DNA from: a virus
Virus record (IMG/VR): IMGVR_UViG_3300028925_010314
Span: 1 to 32,003 of that record
Reading direction: 5' to 3' (one strand)
DNA length: 32,003 nt
Numbering within the stretch: position 1 is the stretch's first letter; the number at the start of each line of letters is the position of its first letter. The notes under the pieces were generated by a model, which was given only the letters and a program-made list of their open reading frames with translations, did not search any database and was not told the origin of the DNA. A program made the position numbers and the translations under genes. Positions 17,932-24,140 of the stretch are shown here, in pieces.

Positions 17932-18239
17932 GGCACGTATTACCCTATATCGTCTTCTGCCTCGTCTTTACGGGTTGTTCGACACTGACCAAGCATTCGG
18001 GATTCAAGAGCCTTGATGCGGTATCTATCGCCGTTGAAGCGGGTCTCACTGCATACGGACAGACACACGAATCTAGCTCCTCCTCATACGAGGACGTTAA
18101 GACAGCATACGAGGACTACCAGTTCGTTATGAACGCTGCCCTTGTGGTGGTTGAGCAGGACTACTCCGCGCCTCCCACTCCAGTCGTGCTGTTGTTTGCC
18201 TCAGAATTGCTCACTCTATTAGAAAGGTTTTCAGAATGA
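17928..18239 (+). CDS. Small outer-membrane-type lipoprotein, possible spanin partner
   Basis: A 103-residue protein beginning MRHVLPYIVFCLVFTGCSTL. A short signal peptide ends in a lipobox (Phe-Thr-Gly-Cys), so Cys17 is the likely lipidated residue. The mature part is mostly helical (SLDAVSIAVEAGLTAYGQ, EDVKTAYEDYQFVMNAALVVVEQ), with a Pro-Pro-Thr-Pro turn near residue 82. Its place next to a holin-like gene suggests a lysis lipoprotein (outer spanin) or a superinfection-exclusion lipoprotein. It is longer than a typical Rz1 and not Pro-rich, so the spanin role is uncertain. It overlaps both neighbours by four bases. Confidence 0.6.
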   Translation: MRHVLPYIVFCLVFTGCSTLTKHSGFKSLDAVSIAVEAGLTAYGQTHESSSSSYEDVKTAYEDYQFVMNAALVVVEQDYSAPPTPVVLLFASELLTLLERFSE

Positions 18240-18400
18240 CAGGATTACAATTAGCAATAGAACTACTGAAGCACATTCCGGCCATCACCCTAGCGGTGGA
18301 GGAGCTAATGGAAACCCTTGGTGACGAGGAGCTTACGCAAGAAGACATCGACCGCGTTCGCGCTAGAGTCAATCGCCCGTTTGAGAGCTTCTTCGAGTAA
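18236..18400 (+). CDS. Small acidic helical protein (54 aa)
   Basis: The ATG overlaps the lipoprotein stop (ATGA). The sequence is amphipathic (LAIELLKHIPAITLAVEELMETLGDEELTQEDIDRVRARVNRPFESFFE, described here as an acidic centre with a basic Arg-rich end). No membrane segment. It is the last gene of the late + strand run before a 64-base gap that contains a new promoter. Its family is not recognised. Confidence 0.55.
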   Translation: MTGLQLAIELLKHIPAITLAVEELMETLGDEELTQEDIDRVRARVNRPFESFFE

Positions 18401-18428
18401 GCCCCCAAAATTAGGCGAATAAAGTTCG

Positions 18429-18464
18429 TGCAAATGATTAGTTACTTAGAGTATAATCCTCCGC
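18429..18464 (+). promoter_or_regulatory. Promoter with perfect TATAAT placed for a leaderless transcript
   Basis: A perfect -10 box TATAAT (18452-18457) lies seven bases before the ATG at 18465. The best -35 at 17-base spacing is weak (TGCAAA, 18429-18434). Transcription from this -10 would start at or within one or two bases of the start codon. No Shine-Dalgarno sequence is present before the ATG. Confidence 0.55.
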
Positions 18465-19109
18465 ATGTCCGAAGAAGTCCTTATACCCAATCGCAATTTC
18501 TGGCGAAACTCAGGGCTTCATGTCCTTCTAGCATCAATAGCTGGGCTGTTCGCGTGGTTTGTCTCTCAATCTGACTCAGAGGCAAGCTTTGCTGAACAGC
18601 TCCAGCAGTGCATGATTGATCAGAGGTTGCTCATTCAAGAAAACATCGCGCTGTCTGCCCTAAAGGATGATCGCGTTGCAGCTCTTATGGCGTTCGCAGA
18701 CCGTTCGCCTTGGCCGATGTGGTTAAGGGAAGCGAATCTTATAACCCGCGCAGATCCCGTAATGCTGTGGGTGAATAGGGCATACTACCTAGAATACGGA
18801 ATAGACACCTTCGCCTATCAGGGCAGAACAGACAGGGAGGTGTGGGGGAACGCTATTGGGGACTCCTTTGTGGAGCTAGACTGGAAGGTGATCGACGGCA
18901 GGAGACCCGTAACCACCCTAGAGCGCGTTCCCGTTGACCCCATGAACCCAGATGGCCCGATTAACTGGGTGATTGTTACGAAGTATATGGTGGAGAATCA
19001 CGACGGAGCAAACATCGTGTGGGTAGGAGGCATCCTAGTCCCCGACAAGTTCGTGCGACTGGCAATGGATCACGCTTCCAAGTCCGGCATCACTGTCATC
19101 TTGGAGTAG
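18465..19109 (+). CDS. Membrane-anchored PAS-domain protein
   Basis: A 214-residue protein. Residues about 18-34 form one transmembrane helix (HVLLASIAGLFAWFVS). A helical/coiled linker (41-80) follows, then a domain at about 82-193 with PAS-like order: WLREANL, LWVNRAYYLEYGI, YQGRTDREVWG, FVELDWKVIDGRRPVTTLE, WVIVTKYMVENHDG, VWVGGILV. PAS domains sense small molecules or redox state, or mediate dimerisation. No histidine kinase, cyclase or HTH output follows, so this is a sensor or scaffold alone. By topology the PAS part could be periplasmic or cytoplasmic. It lies after a lysis-type cluster. An N-terminal anchor plus helical linker also recalls an inner-membrane spanin, but the globular domain does not fit that family. 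Confidence 0.6.
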   Translation: MSEEVLIPNRNFWRNSGLHVLLASIAGLFAWFVSQSDSEASFAEQLQQCMIDQRLLIQENIALSALKDDRVAALMAFADRSPWPMWLREANLITRADPVMLWVNRAYYLEYGIDTFAYQGRTDREVWGNAIGDSFVELDWKVIDGRRPVTTLERVPVDPMNPDGPINWVIVTKYMVENHDGANIVWVGGILVPDKFVRLAMDHASKSGITVILE

Positions 19110-19240
19110 CGGCGTTCCCTGCGAGCGCATAGTCGCTTGGCTTTCTTGCAGACACCTGGACGGGAGACATAGCACAGAACCTTGCGCCACGGGCTGAATA
19201 CGTCGTGCTCAAACCACGATGCTTTAGGGGTGCGTCTCAT
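19070..19240 (-). CDS. Small Arg/Lys/Cys-rich protein (56 aa), convergent overlap with PAS gene
   Basis: A 56-residue basic protein whose ATG (19240-19238) overlaps the stop of the upstream gene (TAATG), giving translational coupling. It contains FEHDVFSPWRKVLCYVSRPG, then a dense basic run with KKAKRLCARRERR, and three Cys. Its 3' end overlaps the + strand PAS gene by 40 bases tail-to-tail. The coupling and the strongly basic, Trp/Cys-bearing composition suggest a real nucleic-acid-binding phage protein. It is the last gene of the leftward block. Confidence 0.55.
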   Translation of the reverse strand: MRRTPKASWFEHDVFSPWRKVLCYVSRPGVCKKAKRLCARRERRYSKMTVMPDLEA

Positions 19241-19497
19241 TAGTCTTCTTCTTCAACCCAGTCGCCGTCTGGTTCAAAGGCGATCTCTTCGTAATTAACA
19301 GCGAGATTATCAGGGATGCCCCATGTTCTTACATAGGAGTCCATGACCCCGTGCTCTAAGAAGTTTCCTTGCATTGGGTTGTCATAGTCCATGATAGGGT
19401 CTTCCAACTCTCCATCTCTGACGCCTACTAGAAAAAACCCATCAGGGTAGTATGCCCTGAGCTGCTCTTTGAGATGTTCTATGGATAAATCTGTCAT
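19240..19497 (-). CDS. Acidic hypothetical protein (85 aa)
   Basis: A strongly acidic protein from ATG at 19497: MTDLSIEHLKEQL, DGFFLVGVRDGELEDPIMDY, ending GDWVEEED. A TTG four codons upstream (19509) is an alternative start; neither has a strong ribosome binding site. Predicted fold is a helix followed by mixed strands. The high negative charge is compatible with a DNA-mimic or protein-binding inhibitor, but nothing specific supports that. It lies downstream of the terminator at about 19.54 kb, so it needs readthrough or its own promoter. Family not recognised. Confidence 0.55.
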   Translation of the reverse strand: MTDLSIEHLKEQLRAYYPDGFFLVGVRDGELEDPIMDYDNPMQGNFLEHGVMDSYVRTWGIPDNLAVNYEEIAFEPDGDWVEEED

Positions 19498-19532
19498 ACA
19501 AGCATTCAATGCCCAGATTTGGGAGGTGGCAA

Positions 19533-19566
19533 TAAAAAAACCCTCGTCCGAATCAACGAACGAGGG
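19533..19566 (-). terminator. Rho-independent terminator of the leftward early operon
   Basis: Read leftward, CCCTCGT (19566-19560) pairs with ACGAGGG (19547-19541) across a 12-base loop and is followed by a run of seven T. It marks the main end of early transcription, although two small genes lie beyond it. Confidence 0.8.
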
Positions 19567-19581
19567 CTAGGGGTTTCTAGT

Positions 19582-19668
19582 TTAGAACAGGACTCTGACG
19601 AATCCTGTGGTGGTTTTTCTTTTATTAGCGATGCGCCTTGCGAGCGACGTTCTGCGTTTGGTGGGCAT
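19582..19668 (-). CDS. Very small basic peptide (28 aa)
   Basis: ATG at 19668-19666, TAA at 19584-19582, 14 bases after the winged-helix gene stop and ending 16 bases before the terminator stem. The peptide starts MPTKRRTSLARRIANKRK and ends GFVRVLF, with nine Lys/Arg in 28 residues and no acidic residue. AGG lies about 7 bases before the ATG. Position between a gene and its terminator, plus extreme charge, suggests a real small gene. It could be chance. No function is assigned. Confidence 0.35.
   Translation of the reverse strand: MPTKRRTSLARRIANKRKTTTGFVRVLF
19587..19620 (+). terminator. Possible rightward terminator ending late transcription
   Basis: ACAGGA (19587-19592) pairs with TCCTGT (19603-19608) over a 10-base loop, followed after GGTGG by TTTTTCTTTT. 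The five-base gap before the U tract makes it weak. It faces the early-operon terminator, as expected where late and early transcription converge. Confidence 0.35.
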
Positions 19669-19682
19669 AAAGCCTGATAAAG

Positions 19683-19922
19683 TTACTCAGGAGGAGATAT
19701 ATACTTAGTTTTGTGCCCGTCAACCTTGAACTCGCGTTCAATCCATCCCTCTTTAATTAAGTCAAGGTATTTCTTCTTCGCCGTGCTAAAGGCGATGTTA
19801 TCCCCGCGATCTTCTGCGGCCTTCTGTATGTCCCGCTTGGAAATCCACCCATCAGGCGGGGAGTTAGCCAATGGCATCTCGTCAAGAAGTGCTTTGAGTA
19901 GTGCGTCTGTTTTAGTTTTCAT
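19683..19922 (-). CDS. Small winged-helix-like DNA-binding protein
   Basis: A 79-residue protein. Helices (TDALLKALLDEMP) lead into GWISKRDIQKAAEDRG and FSTAKKKYLDLIKEGWIEREF, then a beta-hairpin wing VDGHKTKYISPPE. This helix-helix-recognition helix-wing order is the layout of a compact winged helix-turn-helix, typical of phage regulators and replication accessory proteins. No effector domain is present. It follows the HNH-AP2 gene by 7 bases at the distal end of the early operon. It may regulate the early-to-late switch, but that is only inferred from its place. Confidence 0.5.
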   Translation of the reverse strand: MKTKTDALLKALLDEMPLANSPPDGWISKRDIQKAAEDRGDNIAFSTAKKKYLDLIKEGWIEREFKVDGHKTKYISPPE

Positions 19923-19929
19923 TTGTCGT

Positions 19930-20523
19930 TTAGTCGTTGCTAAAGTTCAGTGATTGATTTGGGTATCCTGCTGCGGTGGCCGCCTCATCTCTCTTTATCG
20001 CGGCCTCCTTCTCGCAGTCATAGGTTCCTAAATACTTCCTTTTTTCGTCGTCAACAATATAGGCAACCCACTTGTTTCTATGTTTTGAAACACCCCTATA
20101 TTTTGATGTGGCTCCCTGCTTTTTTGTTTTGAACCCTAGATTATTTTCTTTGATGGTTACGGTGCGTAAGTTGTCTATGTGGTTGTCCATTTTATTCCCA
20201 TTAATATGATCAACCGTAAGCCGCTCATCAAAGCTTGGATCAAATGCCCTAGCAACCTCCCTTCCGATGTTTATGTTTTTTCGTGTTCTAGTTCCCGTAG
20301 CGTATGTCAGGAACACACACACAGCTTGTGCCTTCGTGTGCTTTCTACTAGAATGCTGTTTCTGTGATGAAAGCCTAAGAAGTCGTTCTCCGTGGTAAGA
20401 AGATTTGCTGTTTTTCAGCCTGCCGAAGTTCGAGATTTCAAAGCGCCCATCATACTTACCGATGGGCTTCCATTTTTCACCCTCTATGTAGTCAACCGCT
20501 TTCTTTTTTTTGTTTGTTTTCAT
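19930..20523 (-). CDS. HNH homing endonuclease with NUMOD4 and AP2 domains
   Basis: A 197-residue protein from ATG at 20523, one base after the phosphoesterase stop. A longer frame upstream overlaps that gene and has no domain in its extra part. Residues 13-37 are a NUMOD4-type segment (EGEKWKPIGKYDGRFEISNFGRL). The HNH motif is at about 103-127 (DHINGNKMDNHIDNLRTV; Asp105, His106, Asn118). An AP2-type DNA-binding domain covers 139-193 (SKYRGVSKHRNKWVAYI, YLGTYDCEKEAA). This domain set is typical of free-standing mobile endonucleases that cut related phage genomes and spread by recombination. It interrupts an otherwise phage-core operon, consistent with a homing insertion. Confidence 0.85.
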   Translation of the reverse strand: MKTNKKKKAVDYIEGEKWKPIGKYDGRFEISNFGRLKNSKSSYHGERLLRLSSQKQHSSRKHTKAQAVCVFLTYATGTRTRKNINIGREVARAFDPSFDERLTVDHINGNKMDNHIDNLRTVTIKENNLGFKTKKQGATSKYRGVSKHRNKWVAYIVDDEKRKYLGTYDCEKEAAIKRDEAATAAGYPNQSLNFSND

Positions 20524-20524
20524 G

Positions 20525-21277
20525 TTAATTCCATTCCGTAGGTAAAAAGAACTTCCCGTTTGGCATCTTCTGTGCAAAGTGAACGTCGTGAAACCCCTTA
20601 CTCTCATCAAGGAATCCGTAGGCGAATCCATTTTTCTGACGAAGGGTGCCGACATGCCCCCTGTTGTAACCCTGATCTATAGCGCAAGCACAGCCAACTG
20701 TATAGGATACGCTCTGGTCGAAGTTCGGGACATCAAAGCGTCCAAAGGCGTGAACGTGCCCCATAATGGCGGTGCCATACGCCCGTCCTAGTGCTGACGC
20801 TGAGTTCAGACCGTGGTTGTAGCCGTGCAGGAAGCGCATTCCCTCGTATTCAAAGACGCCACCTCGTTTGTCGTATGGCATGTTGTAGTCCGAGAAGCGC
20901 GTGATGGTGGCTTGCATATCGTCCAGCAGAGCAGATGCGTGTTGCCTGATCATTGCTTTCGGGGACTCTAGGAAGCGTTCAAGTCTAGGGTGGTCGTGAT
21001 TTCCGCTCAGATACACCTTCTTGGCTGGATTGTATGCCCCAAAGAAGCGGCTCAGTGTGTCTTCAGCAGCCTTGAAGTCCTCAGTTGGATCGCAACATTG
21101 GTCGGCTTCGTCAGCGCCTCTGCGGTAGGCTCTCAAGTCCCAGTTGTCACCCATATGAATGAGGAGGTCTGGCTTGAAGTCGGTAGCGAAGTTGCAAGCG
21201 GCCTTGATCGTCGGGAGGTCTCGTAAGTCCCCGTGTGTGTCAGTCAGGATGACAAAGCGTTTCATTTTTCTTTTCAT
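20525..21277 (-). CDS. Calcineurin-like metallophosphoesterase
   Basis: A 250-residue enzyme with a complete dinuclear metal site: Asp13-Thr-His15, Gly43-Asp44-Asn45, Gly92-Asn93-His94-Asp95, His151, and Gly173-His174-Val-His176. The family hydrolyses phosphomono- or diester bonds, and phage members include nucleotidases, 2',3'-cyclic phosphodiesterases and protein phosphatases. The substrate cannot be read from sequence. An ATG four codons inside (MKRFVILTD) is an alternative start just at the first strand. Neighbours are a dATP/dGTP diphosphohydrolase-like gene and a tiny membrane peptide gene (two bases apart), so a role in nucleotide handling during replication is plausible. Confidence 0.85.
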   Translation of the reverse strand: MKRKMKRFVILTDTHGDLRDLPTIKAACNFATDFKPDLLIHMGDNWDLRAYRRGADEADQCCDPTEDFKAAEDTLSRFFGAYNPAKKVYLSGNHDHPRLERFLESPKAMIRQHASALLDDMQATITRFSDYNMPYDKRGGVFEYEGMRFLHGYNHGLNSASALGRAYGTAIMGHVHAFGRFDVPNFDQSVSYTVGCACAIDQGYNRGHVGTLRQKNGFAYGFLDESKGFHDVHFAQKMPNGKFFLPTEWN

Positions 21278-21278
21278 A

Positions 21279-21362
21279 TTATTTGAACGTGGTTTGCACT
21301 ACTGCGATTAAGATAGCGGCAAAGATTAGCCCCGTCGCTGCGTCTGTGAATAGTTCAATCAT
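21279..21362 (-). CDS. Tiny single-span membrane peptide (27 aa)
   Basis: ATG at 21362-21360 overlaps the previous stop (ATGA), and TAA is two bases before the phosphoesterase ATG. The peptide MIELFTDAATGLIFAAILIA plus VVQTTFK is almost entirely one hydrophobic helix with an acidic N-terminus and a Lys at the C-terminus. Tight spacing on both sides supports translation. Function unknown; it could modulate a host membrane protein. Confidence 0.5.
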   Translation of the reverse strand: MIELFTDAATGLIFAAILIAVVQTTFK

Positions 21363-21583
21363 ACCTGAATCTCCTCCTTCATTGAGACAAAGTCTCTCTC
21401 AAATAGCTCGTCAACGCCTGTCCAGATGATGCCGCCACTAGTGCTATTGTCGTTATGGTCGCTAATGAGGACAGAAGTTCCCGATAAATGCAAGCGTGAA
21501 ATGAGGGTGAAGCCTTGGCCTTGAAAGACTTTGTCATTCTCGCCGACGTAGATCCATTTACTGCCTGTTGGCAGGTATCTCAT
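21359..21583 (-). CDS. Hypothetical protein (74 aa), beta-rich
   Basis: ATG at 21583 overlaps the upstream stop (ATGA) and its own stop overlaps the membrane-peptide start (ATGA). Short strands alternate (KWIYVGENDKVFQGQGFTLI, SVLISDHNDNSTSGGIIWTG), ending in an acidic helix (VDELFERDFVSMKEEIQV). The pattern resembles a small SH3-like barrel, common among uncharacterised phage early proteins. No catalytic residues are evident. It lies between nucleotide-metabolism-type genes. Confidence 0.55.
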   Translation of the reverse strand: MRYLPTGSKWIYVGENDKVFQGQGFTLISRLHLSGTSVLISDHNDNSTSGGIIWTGVDELFERDFVSMKEEIQV

Positions 21584-21864
21584 TCAGCCTCCCATCCGTT
21601 CTCGATTTGCTTCTCTAGGTTAGCTAGTGCTCGCCATGCCACTGCGTCCCACTCCCCTTCAATGAGGTGCCGTGAGAGCGCGTCCAGCTCGTCCGTGGAC
21701 TTGTTTCTGTCCCAATGAAGGGGCTTGTCTGGGTGGTGCTGCTGGTTCCCTCGATACGAGAGCCGCGCTACGGCTGCTAGTGCCTTCGGGAAATACATCA
21801 AGCACCCCGTGAATACAGGACATCCCTTGCGTTCCTGTGCGTCTGTTCCGAATATTGTTTTCAT
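21580..21864 (-). CDS. dATP/dGTP diphosphohydrolase-like protein (MazG-like superfamily)
   Basis: A 94-residue protein: GTDAQERKGCPVFTGCLMYFP, ALAAVARLSYRGNQQHHPDKP, LHWDRNKSTDELDALSRHLIE, AVAWRALANLEKQIENG. The order of a Pro-Lys/Ala-Leu helix, Gly-Asn-Gln-Gln-His, Leu-His-Trp, Asp-Glu-x-x-Asp-Ala-x-x-Arg-His and Ala-Trp-Arg-Ala-Leu-Ala matches a phage family usually annotated as dATP/dGTP diphosphohydrolase (formerly DUF5664). That family is related to all-alpha NTP pyrophosphohydrolases; Glu/Asp/His residues would hold Mg2+. It would act on deoxynucleotide pools during replication. The call is from recalled pattern. The gene starts 51 bases after the primase-helicase stop. Confidence 0.6.
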   Translation of the reverse strand: MKTIFGTDAQERKGCPVFTGCLMYFPKALAAVARLSYRGNQQHHPDKPLHWDRNKSTDELDALSRHLIEGEWDAVAWRALANLEKQIENGWEAE

Positions 21865-21914
21865 ATTAGTCTTTTCGTGACGTTTAATTAATCTAAGTTA
21901 TGCGGTATTATGAA

Positions 21915-23807
21915 TTAGAACATCACCCCATCAACCATCGTTTCAATCGCTTCATCGAGGGAAATCTTTTTCTGTTCTTCTCTGATCGGGTCTGCGATGC
22001 GGATGGCATTCACCTTCCCGTATTCCTCTTCTCTGAAACCCCTAGAATCGAAGTCGAACCAGAAGTCTTTGCAGAAGCGTTTGCGGTGTCCGTTGCGCTG
22101 CTTCCAGCACTTCAGCCTAGCGTCTGGCTCATGCACCATCTTGTTGTAGTCCTCATGTGTCACCCCTGCCTCTAGCACTTCTTCCTTCTTGGCGTTGCGG
22201 TGCCAAGTGAAGACATTCTGGAAGGGCTTAACCTGACCATTGCTACCCTCTACCCCATCCATCTTAGCCATCACGTATTCTCCACCCTCCTTGTATGTGC
22301 TGTGAGCGAGCATAAAAATGTGAAGGGGGCGAAGCATAGCGGCTAGTTTCTTCACCTGTTTAGCCGTCTCGTCTTGCGCGGCTAGGTCGTTCTTCATCGT
22401 GAGGAAGGACATACTGTCGATGTAGCACATCGTGACGTTGAAGCGTCTGACCGCGTAGATGATGTCACCTTGGAGGTTCTTCCATGTCACGTTGTCTCCC
22501 TCGTTATCAATGCACATCAGTCTACCCTCATGCCAAGCGTGGAAGCTGCGGATGTCGTCGTCCTTCGGGAAGCGTCCGCACCACTGTTGGCACATATTCT
22601 CCATCACTTCAGTGGAAGGGATCTCAAAGGAGACATAGAGCACCTTCTTCCCCGCGTTCAGGTCGTTCAGGGCCATCTGGTAGGAGGCATCTGACTTCCC
22701 GTGTCCAACGTATCCGTGAAGCAGAGAGCACTCACCAGGCAGCGGTTCAAACGGGACATCGAAAACCCAGTTCCCTGCCGCCTCAAAGTTTCTGCGTTCT
22801 CGGCGCATCTCAAGGGTGTCGTTCAGCAGATTCTCGCCCGTGCTGATTGTCGGCGGATCATACGTCTTAGCCTTCTTGATCCACTGTAAGGGCGTATGGG
22901 TGCTCTCAGGTGCCTTTACTAGCACCTCGTTGCAGTCCTTGTAGTCATCTGGTAGCAGAACTCGGTAGCACCGTGAGCTTCCTAAACGTTCGGCTAATTT
23001 CTTTGCGCCGTTCTCACCTGCGCCGTCGCAGTCTAGGAACATATTGATGCGCTTGAATTGCTCAAGGGCCGTGAAGTCGTGCTCAAGGAATGTTAGGTTC
23101 CCCGTGCCATTTGGGAGGGAGAGAACAGGGATGTCGTTCAGTCCCAGCATTTGGCGAAGGGACATGGCATCTTCCTCGCCCTCCGTAATGCAAATCTCCG
23201 TATGATGCGGTTTAACAGTCCACCATCCCCATAGCGTAAGCCATGAGTCGGGGCTGATCCAAATGTCTTTCTTCCCATTTTGAGTCCTGTTGATTCCAGT
23301 TGATTTAAGAAATGCGTTGTCGCCGTCTGGCGTCTTGTATCCGTAGCCTACGAAGTGCTCATTGAACGGGGACTTCCTGTTGTGGTTGAAAACCTTGTAT
23401 TCCGTCAGCGTTTCTTGCGTGAGGCCGCGCTCCTTCATGTTTTTTAGCACCTCGCCTTCAACTAGGCATAGTGCTTTCCTGCAGAACCCCTTGGGCTTCT
23501 TGTTCGTGAACTGCTGGATGTTTGTTATACCCACCATCCGGCCAGCTTCACCCTTGGCCTCGGAGAATGACTTCAGCCCCTTAGCCTTCCAGATCAGTGA
23601 GAGCATGTCCCCGCCAATCCCTTCAGCGTGGTCATACCACAAACATTTGGATAGATCGACCTTCATTGAATCGCCAGCGGCGTTATGAACATCGCCAACA
23701 ATCCAGTTATTGCCCACCTTCTTCCCGTTCCCAAGGAGCTTGCGGCATATTCCCTCTGCGTCCGCATTGAGCTTGTTGCGGATTAGCTCTGTTGTGTCTT
23801 TGTTCAT
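21915..23807 (-). CDS. Replicative primase-helicase (T7 gp4-like)
   Basis: A 630-residue bifunctional protein. Residues 1-100 correspond to the primase zinc-ribbon region (GNNWIVG, LWYDHAEGIGGDMLSLI) but the four zinc Cys are missing. A TOPRIM domain lies at about 200-300 (CITEGEEDAM with Glu210; FLDCDGAG with Asp259/Asp261). The RecA-like DnaB-type helicase has Walker A GYVGHGKS at 365-372, Walker B CYIDS at 461-465, and a sensor-type segment IFMLAHSTYKEGG near 497-509. It unwinds the fork and, if priming works, lays RNA primers. It is adjacent (no gap) to the DnaA-like gene, consistent with one replication operon. No DNA polymerase was found in this window. Confidence 0.88.
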   Translation of the reverse strand: MNKDTTELIRNKLNADAEGICRKLLGNGKKVGNNWIVGDVHNAAGDSMKVDLSKCLWYDHAEGIGGDMLSLIWKAKGLKSFSEAKGEAGRMVGITNIQQFTNKKPKGFCRKALCLVEGEVLKNMKERGLTQETLTEYKVFNHNRKSPFNEHFVGYGYKTPDGDNAFLKSTGINRTQNGKKDIWISPDSWLTLWGWWTVKPHHTEICITEGEEDAMSLRQMLGLNDIPVLSLPNGTGNLTFLEHDFTALEQFKRINMFLDCDGAGENGAKKLAERLGSSRCYRVLLPDDYKDCNEVLVKAPESTHTPLQWIKKAKTYDPPTISTGENLLNDTLEMRRERRNFEAAGNWVFDVPFEPLPGECSLLHGYVGHGKSDASYQMALNDLNAGKKVLYVSFEIPSTEVMENMCQQWCGRFPKDDDIRSFHAWHEGRLMCIDNEGDNVTWKNLQGDIIYAVRRFNVTMCYIDSMSFLTMKNDLAAQDETAKQVKKLAAMLRPLHIFMLAHSTYKEGGEYVMAKMDGVEGSNGQVKPFQNVFTWHRNAKKEEVLEAGVTHEDYNKMVHEPDARLKCWKQRNGHRKRFCKDFWFDFDSRGFREEEYGKVNAIRIADPIREEQKKISLDEAIETMVDGVMF

Positions 23808-24128
23808 CTAGTTCAGGAGTGCTTCGGACTTCTGGACTACAGATGCAGTCGCCTTGTCGCGAATAAGCAGGCGGTCTTCAACCTTGGCACAAGAGTGCGT
23901 GACACAAGGAGACGATCTACCGAAAGCCTCCGCGATGTCAACGCCCTTGACCCGTCTCCGCGAGCACAGATAGATGGCGATTGCTCTCGCGTCTACCACC
24001 CTAAGCACGCACCTACCAGGCTTTAGCATTTTCTCTACGCTAACATCTGTGGCGCGGCTTACTGCGTCCATCACCGCGTGGATGTCGCGGGTTGATTTTT
24101 GTTTTTTCATTTCAGTGTTTGTTTTCAT
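23808..24128 (-). CDS. Stand-alone DnaA domain IV-like DNA-binding protein
   Basis: A 106-residue protein. Residues about 27-92 follow the helix plan of DnaA domain IV: VEKMLKPGR, VDARAIAIYLCSRRRVKGVDIAEAFGRSSPCVTHSCAKVEDRL. The ARAIAIYL helix, the Gly-Val-Asp-Ile-Ala-Glu-Ala-Phe-Gly turn and the Val-Thr-His-Ser-Cys-Ala-Lys-Val-Glu recognition helix are clear. The Arg-Asp-His-Ser-Thr signature that reads DnaA boxes is replaced by Ser-Ser-Pro-Cys, so specificity differs. No AAA+ ATPase part is present. The neighbouring primase-helicase suggests it binds a phage origin or recruits host replication factors. An ATG at codon 7 is an alternative start. Confidence 0.75.
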   Translation of the reverse strand: MKTNTEMKKQKSTRDIHAVMDAVSRATDVSVEKMLKPGRCVLRVVDARAIAIYLCSRRRVKGVDIAEAFGRSSPCVTHSCAKVEDRLLIRDKATASVVQKSEALLN

Positions 24129-24140
24129 GGGTTTCCTATA

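Noticed and set aside
19930-20655. Longer 241-residue version of the HNH-AP2 gene
   Set aside because: The extra 44 residues overlap the phosphoesterase gene and have no domain. The ATG at 20523, one base after that gene, fits the operon.
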